From the NCBI GenBank assembly GCA_964562925.1, contig CAZLVF010000005.1:1-64000 (forward strand): 64,000 bases of DNA, given 5' to 3'. The notes below the pieces were generated by a model. The model did not search any database. It saw only the letters and a program-made list of their open reading frames with translations, and had not been told where the DNA came from. A program made the translations under genes and the position numbers. This DNA comes from CAVXDP01 sp964562925 (GTDB lineage Archaea; Thermoproteota; Bathyarchaeia; 40CM-2-53-6; CAVXDP01). Below are positions 50,535 through 58,455 of this stretch, piece by piece (the stretch's first letter is position 1; the number at the start of each line of letters is the position of its first letter).

Positions 50535-53045
50535 TCAGAGCTGTGCGTCTTCTTCCCGGATCCTTATTGAGTATCCTTCGATGGTTATGCCTTCAACGCT
50601 TTCGCTAAGTTTTCCAATAGCTAGCGTGTTCACGTTGCAGGTCTTGGCGATAGTGTTAGAGTTTTCTTGGATGACGATTCGCTCGTTATCCTCACAGTAG
50701 ATTTCCAGTTTTTTGATAGGGGTCTTCAAAGAAATGCCCCTCTGAGACTTTAGTCTGCGGATGGCAGATATGACTGCGACCAGTAAGTCGCCCTCTCTTT
50801 CATAGGCTTCATTGATGAGTCCGGCATTAACTGCAGGCCATCCAACCTCGTGAAGGCTACGGCGTCTCTGAGGCAGTCTCATCCTCTGATAGATGCTTTC
50901 AACTATATGCGGGCATATAGGAGCCATAAGCTGTAGAACCCTGAGTAGAACTGCAGCAAGAGTTTGTTGGGCTGCGCGCTTGCTCAGCAGGTCTTCTGGT
51001 TCACGTGAGTATAGCCTATGTTTGATAGCTTCTAGATATTGGTCGCAGAAAGTATGCCAGGTGAAGTTCCTTGCAGCGTCGATAGCAACACTGAATTGGA
51101 AGCTTTCGAACGCTTCCGTTACTTTCTGAGTTAGGCTCTCAAGCTTGCTAGTAATCCACCTGTCAAGAGGTTCTAACCTGACATGCGCCTCGGGATCGTA
51201 ATCGTCCAGGTTTGCTAATACAAGTCTGGACGCGTTCCAGAGTTTTGTGAGAAACTTTCGTCCATACTCGATGTCACTCCAACGAAACGGTATGTCGTAT
51301 CCAGTCACGCCTCCAGCCGCAGCCCATTGACGGAGAGCGTCTGCTCCATACTTTTCTAGAACTTCACCCGCTTCAACGTAGTTCCCATAGGACTTGTGCA
51401 TCATCCTACCATCTGTTCCCCTAACCATTCCGTTCACTAGAACAGTCTTGTATGGAGCCTTCCCGAATAACGCGAGATGTTTGACCATGAGATAGTAGTC
51501 CCAAGTTCTGATTATATCTAGGCCGTTGGGTTGCAGGTCTGCTGGAAAGAGCCTATCGAGTGAGCCTGTCTCAGGCCATCCCGCGTGAACCGCGCAGGTT
51601 ATGGAAGAGTCCATCCAAGTGTCCATGACATCGCTGTCGCCTTCCAAGTCTGTTGCGCCACATTTGGGACACTTACAGCCCTCAGGCGTCTCAAAGTTAG
51701 GATCTACAGGTAACCATTCTCTCTTTGCAACAACGGTTTCTCCACATCTCTTGCAGCTCCATGCAGGGATCGGTGTCCCGAATACTCGCTGTCTAGAGAT
51801 TACCCAGTCCCAGTCGAGTGAGGTTGCCCAGTCGATCATACGTCTCTGTGCAAATGATGGTACCCAGGATATCTTCTCTGTCCATCTAATTACGTCATCA
51901 GTCATCTCACGGGTCTTCATGAACCATTGCTGTCTTGAGAGAATCTCGACCGGAGTATGACATCTCCAACATGTTCCAGTGTTCTGTTTGACTTCTTCTG
52001 ATTTCTCCACCAATCCCTGCCTATTCAGATCGGATATTATGCTTGCTTTGCACTCTGCTATCATCATCCCCTTGTACTTTCCTACCTCTTCACTCATCTG
52101 GCCGTTTTCTGTGATCGCATTTATGACGGGTAGATTATGCTTCTTCTGCCACCGGACATCGGTCTTGTCTCCGAAGGTGCATATCATCACCACGCCTGTC
52201 CCAAAGTTTGGATCGACACCTTCGTCCGTGATTATGTTCACCCTACGCCCGAATAGCGGGATCTCCATCCATTTGCCTACCAACCCCTTGTAGCGGTCGT
52301 CATCTGGATGTACAGCTACCGCGACGCATGCCGGGAGAAGCTCAGGGCGCGTGGTTGCAATAAGCAGGTTTCCATCTTCTGCTCGAAACTTGATGTAGAA
52401 GAGGTTTCCCTCTTTCTCGCTATACTCAACTTCTGCCTCCGCTATTGCTGTTTCGCAGCGGGGACACCAGTTGACGGGATGTTCCGCGCGGTAGAGTTTC
52501 TTCATCTCATAGAGCATGACGAAAGAGAGTTGGGTTAAACGGTAGTAACTTGGATCCATAGTACGATACTCTACAGACCAATCGATCGAGTAACCGATCG
52601 ATTTCATCGACCTCTTCATCTGCTCGATGTACTGCACGGTCAAGCGTTTACAGAGATCCCTAAACTCTGTGATGCTGAGATCTTTCTTCCTGATCTTGTA
52701 CGTAGTTTCAGCCCTAACCTCTGTTGGGAGACCATGACAGTCCCATCCTTGAGGGAAATGAACGTTATATCCTCTCATTCTCTTGTATCGAGCAGCAAAG
52801 TCGAAGTAACACCAGTTGAGAGCGTTACCCATATGGAACTCTCCGCTCGGATAAGGCGGGGGAGTGTCGATACTGTAGGTCGGCCGACACCTATCATAAG
52901 GATCGTGCCTGTGGATCTCAAGTTCCTCCCAAACACTCTGCCAATGTTTTTCCTGTTTCTGCGCATCATAGGTCTTCGGCATCTCTTCCAGAACGGTCCC
53001 TTTCTCTCTCTCATTTTCCTGAGGTGTCTCTGCCAAGATTGCCAT
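50535..53045 (-). CDS. valS: Valyl-tRNA synthetase
   Basis: The 836-residue class I synthetase attaches valine to tRNA-Val. The HIGH-type motif is PPYPSGEFHMGNALNW, the editing domain includes PELLPACVAVAVHPDDDRY, and zinc cysteines occur in CKRCGETVV and CKCPKCGATD. The second catalytic motif reads GRMMHKSYGNYVEAGEV, so the usual KMSKS appears as MMHKS with only the last Lys-Ser kept. The anticodon-binding domain and C-terminal end are complete. ATG 53045 overlaps the stop of the upstream CPBP gene by one base. Confidence 0.94.
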   Translation of the reverse strand: MAILAETPQENEREKGTVLEEMPKTYDAQKQEKHWQSVWEELEIHRHDPYDRCRPTYSIDTPPPYPSGEFHMGNALNWCYFDFAARYKRMRGYNVHFPQGWDCHGLPTEVRAETTYKIRKKDLSITEFRDLCKRLTVQYIEQMKRSMKSIGYSIDWSVEYRTMDPSYYRLTQLSFVMLYEMKKLYRAEHPVNWCPRCETAIAEAEVEYSEKEGNLFYIKFRAEDGNLLIATTRPELLPACVAVAVHPDDDRYKGLVGKWMEIPLFGRRVNIITDEGVDPNFGTGVVMICTFGDKTDVRWQKKHNLPVINAITENGQMSEEVGKYKGMMIAECKASIISDLNRQGLVEKSEEVKQNTGTCWRCHTPVEILSRQQWFMKTREMTDDVIRWTEKISWVPSFAQRRMIDWATSLDWDWVISRQRVFGTPIPAWSCKRCGETVVAKREWLPVDPNFETPEGCKCPKCGATDLEGDSDVMDTWMDSSITCAVHAGWPETGSLDRLFPADLQPNGLDIIRTWDYYLMVKHLALFGKAPYKTVLVNGMVRGTDGRMMHKSYGNYVEAGEVLEKYGADALRQWAAAGGVTGYDIPFRWSDIEYGRKFLTKLWNASRLVLANLDDYDPEAHVRLEPLDRWITSKLESLTQKVTEAFESFQFSVAIDAARNFTWHTFCDQYLEAIKHRLYSREPEDLLSKRAAQQTLAAVLLRVLQLMAPICPHIVESIYQRMRLPQRRRSLHEVGWPAVNAGLINEAYEREGDLLVAVISAIRRLKSQRGISLKTPIKKLEIYCEDNERIVIQENSNTIAKTCNVNTLAIGKLSESVEGITIEGYSIRIREEDAQL

Positions 53046-54193
53046 CAACCCATCGAATTATCAGAGGAGTTCTGTACGGTCAGATTAGAGAGGTGAATTC
53101 TCGTCGACTGCTCGAAGAGATTCGAGGATGGCCTTAAGCTTTCTCGAGTCTTGCCGCGAATTTTCAAGAGAAGAAGGCCCAGCAAAGCCAGCCATCCTAG
53201 GATTCCGAGCCAGAATGTGACGCCGTCCAACACGTACAGCAAACTGGAAAATGCTATTGCGTAGGTGTCTGAAGCCTGTTGGAAAACGTAACTGTAGTAA
53301 TTAAAGAACCAATGTAGAAGAGTTGCTGCATGTGCACCATAACGCCAATAAACAAGGCTGAGCCCGAGTCCGGCGACGAATGCTGAGGAGATCTTCCCAA
53401 CTTCCCAACCGGAACCTGACAGATAATGTGCAAATCCGAATGCTGAAGAAGTCGCGAGGACGGCGATCCATCCGGGTAGACCGATGCCTCTGAGAATGCC
53501 ATGGTCTTCGACCGTCTTTAAACCTGCTATCCTTCTGGCTCTCTCTGGAACCAAGAACGATAGAATGAGCGCTTTTGGAAGATTGATCCGATACGCCGCA
53601 TGTCGTCCAATCCTCGAGATTATTATGACTTCTAGGGATAGAAGAGCACCTATTGGGGTGATTCTGAAACCTATCTCCTCTAAGAGAGGCGAGTAGGCAA
53701 GTTCCGCAAGCGTCTCGAACGGGTTGGTGAAGATTAATCCCCCTGTCGGAACCCCATGAGCTTCTTGAAAACTCTGAAGTACGACTATAGCCAAGAGGAG
53801 CATGCTCGAGGCGAGAGGCATAGCCAGAATCCAGTTTCTGAATATACGCAGTGGAGAGATCAATACCATCTCTCTAACGGTTCTTGTAAGTGTCGGTTCT
53901 AGAAAACAGGAGGCCACAAGGCAGCTGGTGTAAATAGTCATCAAGGCCACGAATAGGCCGCCTATGTTGACAGCTGCCGGAATCTGCAAGGGCACCATAA
54001 ATATCAATACATAGAGGATCGAGTAGCGTGCTGCATAGGCGACTCCGTCGGAGGTGCCAAAGAAAAGCGACAAGCCCAGCGGGGCAGCCAAAAAGTAGCT
54101 TGCAATGACGAAGAAGTCAACCCCCAAGAATGCTACAAGAAAGAAACTGGCAAAAAGGCCTATGTTTCCATGTAGGCTTCTAAACACGCGCAA
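53045..54193 (-). CDS. CPBP-family intramembrane protease
   Basis: The 382-residue membrane protein has about nine hydrophobic segments and the three Abi/CPBP motifs: LLEEIGFRITPIGAL with the Glu pair and Arg, FGFAHYLSG with catalytic His, and LLHWFFNYYSYV with the second His. Family members are homologous to Rce1, cleaving prenylated or other membrane substrates. It is co-transcribed with valS, with overlapping stop and start, though a functional link is not evident. Confidence 0.84.
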   Translation of the reverse strand: MRVFRSLHGNIGLFASFFLVAFLGVDFFVIASYFLAAPLGLSLFFGTSDGVAYAARYSILYVLIFMVPLQIPAAVNIGGLFVALMTIYTSCLVASCFLEPTLTRTVREMVLISPLRIFRNWILAMPLASSMLLLAIVVLQSFQEAHGVPTGGLIFTNPFETLAELAYSPLLEEIGFRITPIGALLSLEVIIISRIGRHAAYRINLPKALILSFLVPERARRIAGLKTVEDHGILRGIGLPGWIAVLATSSAFGFAHYLSGSGWEVGKISSAFVAGLGLSLVYWRYGAHAATLLHWFFNYYSYVFQQASDTYAIAFSSLLYVLDGVTFWLGILGWLALLGLLLLKIRGKTRESLRPSSNLFEQSTRIHLSNLTVQNSSDNSMG

Positions 54194-54400
54194 TACTTTA
54201 CGCCACCGGTTCTCATTTGGAAATGAAGGTTCTTAACGCGAACTGGACCTTCAGATGCTCCATTTTCCTAGGCAAACAGTCTATTATAGGCAACGAAATA
54301 GTCAAGATGTTCTCATCGTCTTGGCATGATCAGTTAAACAAATTCTATATTAATAGTAGGGGTATTCAGTGCTGTATCGCGGTCTTCCGGAGGTTATCAG

Positions 54401-54763
54401 TTGGACACTCTAAGAAACAACGCATCGTCGAATTCTTTTCTCGTTCAAGGAGAAGGCATCTGTGGAGAATGCGGGGATTTCAGCAAAGCAAGGTTCGGTT
54501 ACTGTCCCATTTCGCAGGTTGAGGTCAGTCGCGATCATCCTGCGTGTCCAAACTTTAGAAAAGATCTGAGCATTGACCGCTCGCAGAAGAATCCGTCACA
54601 CGTAAATCATGATGGCCGTTCAACTTCTAGTCTGGGGCTGCACTTGAGCTCTTTCCAGACGCCTAGGAATTGCCCAGGGCCCAACCCTGCCTACTGTCCG
54701 ATCTACTGCGAAAGATACTGGAGCTGCCAACTCGTGTTGGAGGAAGCTAAGAAGAAGACCTAA
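54401..54763 (+). CDS. Small cysteine-rich protein
   Basis: The 120-residue frame contains two cysteine groups: EGICGECGDFSKARFGYCPI with a following HPACPNF, and CPGPNPAYCPIYCERYWSCQ. Ten cysteines in about 90 residues suggest two zinc or iron-sulfur sites. It starts at TTG 54401, and a TATA-like TTCTATATTAATAG lies about 45 bases upstream. The middle part is low in conserved look. It converges with metK across nine bases. I do not recognise the family. Confidence 0.5.
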   Translation: MDTLRNNASSNSFLVQGEGICGECGDFSKARFGYCPISQVEVSRDHPACPNFRKDLSIDRSQKNPSHVNHDGRSTSSLGLHLSSFQTPRNCPGPNPAYCPIYCERYWSCQLVLEEAKKKT

Positions 54764-54772
54764 ACATTGTCT

Positions 54773-55981
54773 TCAGCACACGGGTACGGGTTGATAAACC
54801 AAATCCATACAGAAATCGTTTATATGGTCAAGTTCGTCGTTTACTAACTGTTCCACATTCTTGGACAAATCTTTGAGTGACGACCCTTTTTTAAGGATAA
54901 ACTGGGCTGACGCAACCTTTGGCTGATCTATCGGTTGCCCGATCTGACTTAGGAGCCAGACGTAGACTTCGCGAACCCCGTTTACGTTCTGATAGATCTT
55001 GTCTGCTATCCTGTAGGTTAGAAGGTTGTAGATTTTCCCGACGTGGCTGACTGGGTTCTTTCCAGCAGCGGCTTCGGAGCAGGTTGGTCGGTTTAGTGGT
55101 ATTATGCCGTTCACCCTGTTGCCTCTTCCGACTTGACCACAGTCGCCATCGTCCGCCGACGTACCTAGAACCGTCAGGTACATCCCGCCCATCCCTCGGC
55201 CTCTCCGATCCAACGTATTCAAATCGATGAGTACATTCTTGAATGAAACCTTCGACTCCACAAATCTTCTCGTCTCTTCTACGATCTCTTCTTTTCTCTT
55301 GAAATAGGTCTCCTCGCTGTCGATGAACCTATCAACGAAGGCCATTGCAACAGTCATATGAAGCTCACGATTTTTCCTGAATCCCATTATCTTAACGTCC
55401 TCTCCAGATTCTGGGAAACGCTTCTTGAACTCGTTCGAGCTCAGGAACCTCTCGGTCTCAAGAACTGTTCTCTCAGCCTCTGTCATGGGTGCATAGCCTA
55501 CCGCCGCTGAGGTATCGTTAGCTCCCAAGAACTTTCCTTTCCTACGGAAAATATCCGTTAGGGGTTCTGAACCTCTTTTGAGTTCGACCTGATATCTCAC
55601 ATGGTTCTCAGGATCCACGAATCTCATGTTCCTCTTGAACCAGGCTTTGGCCGTATTGATCGTTATCTCCTCAACCGGAAGAGAGTCGTTGTCAACTTGA
55701 AATGTGGCTCTATCGCCGAACACCATCAAGAGAGGTTTCTTGACTTTCCCTCCGTTGAACCTTCTCTCCACCTCACCAGCGACCAGGAGGCCTTTATCGA
55801 TGTTATGGTGCATAACAGAACCATATCTTTTCAAGTACTCCTTCGAGAGAGCTACTGAGACCTCGTTGAGCATCGCGTCGCATATACAGTCTGGGTGACC
55901 TAGCCCTTTTCTCTCGCAGATCTCCATCGGCTGATCTTCAAGCGGAACCTGATTGAGTTCGTTGACCATAATATTTCTCAT
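54773..55981 (-). CDS. metK: S-adenosylmethionine synthetase, archaeal type
   Basis: The 402-residue archaeal MAT makes SAM from ATP and methionine. Marks are ICERKGLGHPDCICDAML, HHNIDKGLLVAGEVERRFNG, NDTSAAVGYAPMTEAERTV and GRGNRVNGIIPLNRPTCSEA. The frame extends to 56182, but a TATA box lies at 56024-56035, so the start is ATG 55981 (MRNIMVNELNQ), which also fits the family. SAM supply links to the methyl chemistry in this window only in a general way. It is divergent from an HTH-CBS regulator with an operator-like repeat between. Confidence 0.95.
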   Translation of the reverse strand: MRNIMVNELNQVPLEDQPMEICERKGLGHPDCICDAMLNEVSVALSKEYLKRYGSVMHHNIDKGLLVAGEVERRFNGGKVKKPLLMVFGDRATFQVDNDSLPVEEITINTAKAWFKRNMRFVDPENHVRYQVELKRGSEPLTDIFRRKGKFLGANDTSAAVGYAPMTEAERTVLETERFLSSNEFKKRFPESGEDVKIMGFRKNRELHMTVAMAFVDRFIDSEETYFKRKEEIVEETRRFVESKVSFKNVLIDLNTLDRRGRGMGGMYLTVLGTSADDGDCGQVGRGNRVNGIIPLNRPTCSEAAAGKNPVSHVGKIYNLLTYRIADKIYQNVNGVREVYVWLLSQIGQPIDQPKVASAQFILKKGSSLKDLSKNVEQLVNDELDHINDFCMDLVYQPVPVC

Positions 55982-56023
55982 GGTTAGCGCCTTCCGAACT
56001 TCCCTGTTACGGCAGTTTTCCGT

Positions 56024-56035
56024 TATTAATATATT
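56024..56035. promoter_or_regulatory. AT-rich box shared by metK and the HTH-CBS gene
   Basis: The segment TATTAATATATTC can serve as a TATA box in both directions. It lies about 45 bases before ATG 55981 of metK on the minus strand and about 55-60 bases before ATG 56089 on the plus strand. Confidence 0.5.
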
Positions 56036-56046
56036 CATGCCAGCTT

Positions 56047-56070
56047 TATTCCTAAAGGAATATAGGAATA
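56047..56070. promoter_or_regulatory. Perfect 8-bp inverted repeat, candidate operator
   Basis: TATTCCTA (56047-56054) and TAGGAATA (56063-56070) are perfect inverted arms separated by eight bases. The repeat covers the expected transcription start of the HTH-CBS gene and lies just upstream of the metK box. A dimeric XRE-type HTH protein is encoded 18 bases downstream and is the obvious candidate ligand. Confidence 0.55.
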
Positions 56071-56088
56071 GAGACAGGAGAAAAGGAA

Positions 56089-56643
56089 ATGTTACCTCTA
56101 CTCGACGAGATCGTAAGGAGACGAAAGATTCTAAGCCTAAACCAGAAAGAGCTTGCAGAACTCGTAGGCGTAAGCCAATCATTCATAGCGAAGATAGAGA
56201 CGGAGAAGATCAACCCCTCTTACATGAAGACCAAAGAGATCTTCGATACCCTAGAGAACCTGGAACGTAAGAGAGAGAAGAAGGCAAAGGACATCTTTCA
56301 CAGCAAGGTCGTTGGGGTAGACCGTGACGATCCACTTTCAAGAGCTACCAAAGTGATGAATGAAACTGGGTATTCCCAACTGCCGGTGTTCAGCGAGAAG
56401 AGAGTTGTAGGAAGCGTCTCAGAGAAGACGGTACTCGACCAAATCATGAAGGTTGGAGATCCAGCAAAACTATCCAAAGTGGCTGTAGACGAGGTTATGG
56501 ATCAAGCTTTTCCTCAGGTCGATGAGATGGCGCCACTATCAGTCATATCCTCGCTCCTGCAATATAGTCCGGCAGTGCTCGTAACTAGAAAAGGCTTGGT
56601 TACAGGGATAATTACGAAGGCAGATATGCTCAAGATTATCTGA
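56089..56643 (+). CDS. HTH-CBS transcriptional regulator
   Basis: The 184-residue protein has an XRE-type HTH at residues 1-55 (LNQKELAELVGVSQSFIAKI) and two CBS domains (about 62-120 and 125-184: SRATKVMNETGYSQLPVFSE and SVISSLLQYSPAVLVTRKGL). CBS pairs bind adenosine ligands such as AMP, ATP or SAM. Placement directly opposite metK suggests that it senses SAM or an adenylate and controls metK and itself through the inverted repeat. That is inference. It starts at ATG 56089 behind GGAG and AAGGAA. Confidence 0.87.
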   Translation: MLPLLDEIVRRRKILSLNQKELAELVGVSQSFIAKIETEKINPSYMKTKEIFDTLENLERKREKKAKDIFHSKVVGVDRDDPLSRATKVMNETGYSQLPVFSEKRVVGSVSEKTVLDQIMKVGDPAKLSKVAVDEVMDQAFPQVDEMAPLSVISSLLQYSPAVLVTRKGLVTGIITKADMLKII

Positions 56644-56676
56644 CGGTCAATGAAAAGCTCTGCGATAGAGCCTAGG

Positions 56677-57891
56677 CTACTTTTTCCTGGCTGCAGCAAT
56701 TAGGCTTATGATGTCACGATCTTTGGGAGGATAGTCAACCGGCAATCTAAGACCTGTCCTCGCGTCGATAGCGTAGATCATGGTCTTTTCAAGATCTGTG
56801 TGAACCTCCCTGGCAAGATCTCGCACAGAGGATCCATCCCGAATCAAGAACGCGTCTGGGAGCACATTGCCTCTTTTGTCGGCTAGATGCAAGGCGTCCT
56901 CTACAGGATACACCGCGTTCATTCTGAGGAGCTTAAAGACGCATAGGTTCAGAGCAGATTGAACGCCTGTCCCGATCAACTTGGGTAAGACCCTTTGTTG
57001 CACATAGTTGAGTGCCAGTTTCTGTTCTTGAGTAAGTTTGCTCTCGTCTAAAACGTCAAACGTTTCTTCGCCGGGGATATACTTGATTATCCCCTTCTGC
57101 TCGGCCCTTCGGAGGGCAAGCTCTGCTTCGCTACTGCACGGTATTACGAATGACTCTTTGAACTCATCCCTGAGTCTCTCATAGTTCTTTTCTGCTTGTG
57201 CAATATCCATCTTGTTTGCTATGATTATAGTGGGCTTGGAGAGGTTTCTCAGTTCCCTCGCAAAGTTCGTGAAGTCCTTCTCGCTCCAGCTTCCAATCTT
57301 CTTCTTTCCAAGATCTGTAGATTCGAGAGCCTTCTCGGCCTGCTCAAGTTTGACTTTTATTCCGGATAACGCTTCCGAGATAGCTGTTGCAGGTGGAACC
57401 CTAGACTGCTCAACACGTTTCGTCACTTTCTTCGCGCTCTTCTGGATGACCTTGGAAAACCAGAGTACGAGTTCCTCCTCGATATCGATAAAGTCTATAA
57501 CAGGGTTTCCAAGTCCGGGCCGGGTAATCTTTCCTTCGACGTCTACGCTTCCCGAAGTGTCCACCACATGAAGGAGCGCGTCAGCTTGGCTGGCAACGCT
57601 TAGGAACTGGGTTCCCAGTCCTTTACCCATCCAAGAGCCTTTGATCAACCCGGGGAGGTCGATAAGCTCGATGGGTATGAAACGCCAACCGTCTAGACAG
57701 AGGGAATTTTGAGGGTTGTCTTTCACGTTCAACTCTCTGCAGACACATATCGTCTGAACATTCGCCCTACCTACGTTCGGCGTCTTTGTGGTGAAGGGGT
57801 ATGTCGAAACCTCTGCTGATAGCATCGTCGCAGCGTTGAAGAAGGTGGTCTTGCCTGTGTTGGTCTTCCCCACTATACCTATCTTAATCAT
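56677..57891 (-). CDS. YchF/OLA1-like GTPase
   Basis: The 404-residue protein has the P-loop GIVGKTNTGKTTFFNAAT, switch region STYPFTTKTPNVG, G3 LIDLPGLIKGSWMGKGLG, G4 IIIANKMD, and a C-terminal TGS domain (AIDARTGLRLPVDYPPKDRD). Archaeal members of this Obg-related group associate with ribosomes and tRNA. It is convergent with the HTH-CBS gene. Its start ATG 57891 is 230 bases from the divergent tRNA-Trp gene. Confidence 0.9.
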   Translation of the reverse strand: MIKIGIVGKTNTGKTTFFNAATMLSAEVSTYPFTTKTPNVGRANVQTICVCRELNVKDNPQNSLCLDGWRFIPIELIDLPGLIKGSWMGKGLGTQFLSVASQADALLHVVDTSGSVDVEGKITRPGLGNPVIDFIDIEEELVLWFSKVIQKSAKKVTKRVEQSRVPPATAISEALSGIKVKLEQAEKALESTDLGKKKIGSWSEKDFTNFARELRNLSKPTIIIANKMDIAQAEKNYERLRDEFKESFVIPCSSEAELALRRAEQKGIIKYIPGEETFDVLDESKLTQEQKLALNYVQQRVLPKLIGTGVQSALNLCVFKLLRMNAVYPVEDALHLADKRGNVLPDAFLIRDGSSVRDLAREVHTDLEKTMIYAIDARTGLRLPVDYPPKDRDIISLIAAARKK

Positions 57892-58055
57892 ATCTTCTCT
57901 AAGTAATTATTTCGAGCTTCCGTTAATAGTGTTGTGCATCGGCGGGAAATAGGAAAATCAAATGGCGCTGGCAGGTTCTCGGGTTCTACAGTTCTGTTTA
58001 GAACTGAACAGGCTAAGGGTATGAAGATAAAACTCTGAAATGACAGGATCAAACT

Positions 58056-58067
58056 GCTTAAATAATC
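58056..58067 (+). promoter_or_regulatory. TATA box of tRNA-Trp
   Basis: GCTTAAATAATC predicts transcription from about 58088, giving a leader of roughly 35 nt before the mature 5' end at 58124. The leader contains a GGGGT/ACCCC hairpin (58094-58110). Confidence 0.45.
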
Positions 58068-58140
58068 TATGTAACAGTTCTGGATATCCGGTGGGGTCGA
58101 CTTCAACCCCTGAAACGAAAGAGGGGGCCGTAGTCTAGCC

Positions 58141-58174
58141 AGAATGACGAAGATGTGTCTCGTCATTCCTAGAA
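58141..58174 (+). other. tRNA-Trp intron 1 in the D-loop (after C17), 34 nt
   Basis: Core helix CTAG (58135-58138) with CTAG (58169-58172), bulges CCA (58139-58141) and AAA (58173-58175), and an inner nine-pair helix GAATGACGA/TCGTCATTC around a nine-base loop. Removing it gives the usual nine-base D-loop. Confidence 0.88.
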
Positions 58175-58186
58175 AGGTATGACGAC

Positions 58187-58202
58187 AGGTTCAGCCCGTT
58201 AT
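58187..58202 (+). other. tRNA-Trp intron 2 at position 28/29, 16 nt
   Basis: Core GACG (58181-58184) with CGTT (58197-58200, one G-T), bulges ACA (58185-58187) and ATG (58201-58203), inner GG/CC pair around TTCAG. Its removal joins AC and GGG to form the anticodon stem. Confidence 0.85.
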
Positions 58203-58211
58203 GGGCTCCAG

Positions 58212-58277
58212 AAGTATATAGTGGAATATGGGTTTGCTGACCTCTTGGGATGAAGATCTTCAGGAGCACGTGAAGAA
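58212..58277 (+). ncRNA. tRNA-Trp intron 3 at 37/38, 66 nt, with probable box C/D guide
   Basis: Canonical-position intron. Core CTCC (58206-58209) pairs with GAAG (58272-58275) with one mismatch; bulges AGA and AAA. A box D'-like CTGA lies at 58237-58240. The bases before it, TATGGGTTT (58227-58235), pair over nine positions with 58276-58284 of the precursor, and the fifth base upstream of CTGA faces C39, the rule for 2'-O-methylation. A C'-like ATGAAGA follows at 58250-58256. GGAGC (58263-58267) can pair with bases around C34 ahead of a degenerate D box. Box C is poor. Euryarchaeal tRNA-Trp introns guide the same two positions. Confidence 0.65.
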
Positions 58278-58285
58278 ACCCGTAG

Positions 58286-58303
58286 ACACGAGAGATGGCG
58301 GAA
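58286..58303 (+). other. tRNA-Trp intron 4 at position 45/46, 18 nt
   Basis: Core CCGT (58280-58283) with GCGG (58298-58301, one G-T), bulges AGA (58284-58286) and AAG (58302-58304), inner CA/TG pair. The variable loop becomes AGGTC. Confidence 0.82.
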
Positions 58304-58317
58304 GTCAAGGGTTCAAA

Positions 58318-58339
58318 ATGGCGTGCAAGGCCATGAGAA
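58318..58339 (+). other. tRNA-Trp intron 5 at position 59/60 in the T-loop, 22 nt
   Basis: Outer helix AAGGG/CCCTT is the T stem itself. Core TTCA (58312-58315) pairs with TGAG (58334-58337), bulges AAA (58316-58318) and AAT (58338-58340), inner helix TGGC/GCCA around a seven-base loop. The mature loop is TTCAAAT. Confidence 0.88.
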
Positions 58340-58428
58340 TCCCTTCGGCCCCACCAAGTCCGTGTTATGCAGGTTCAAACAAGGGTTTTGGTTGGACTTA
58401 CAATTCTTGCTTAACCCACCTATGAAAG

Positions 58429-58437
58429 TTTAATAAT
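58429..58437 (+). promoter_or_regulatory. TATA box of 5S rRNA
   Basis: GAAAG plus TTTAATAAT has a BRE-like purine stretch and lies 27 bases before the 5S start, the classical archaeal spacing. Confidence 0.65.
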
Positions 58438-58455
58438 CGATTCTCTTTCGATCAG

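Larger units (their letters stand above)
58124..58356 (+). tRNA. tRNA-Trp(CCA) with five introns and encoded CCA
   Basis: The 233-base gene yields a 77-nt tRNA after removing 156 nt in five pieces. Acceptor GGGGCCG (58124-58130) pairs with CGGCCCC (58346-58352), discriminator A, CCA 58354-58356. D stem GTCT/TGAC with loop AGCCAGGTA after removing 58141-58174. Anticodon stem ACGGG/CCCGT forms only after removing 58187-58202; the loop is CTCCAGA, with anticodon CCA at 58208-58210 and an intron after position 37. Variable loop AGGTC after removing 58286-58303. T arm AAGGG-TTCAAAT-CCCTT after removing 58318-58339. Apart from the usual position 13/22 mismatch in the D stem, every stem pairs fully. 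Confidence 0.93.

Noticed and set aside
58185..58196. TTCAG after ACAGG read as a leucine anticodon loop
   Set aside because: No matching 3' stem strand exists and position 37 would be C. Tryptophan with intron 2 removed pairs completely.
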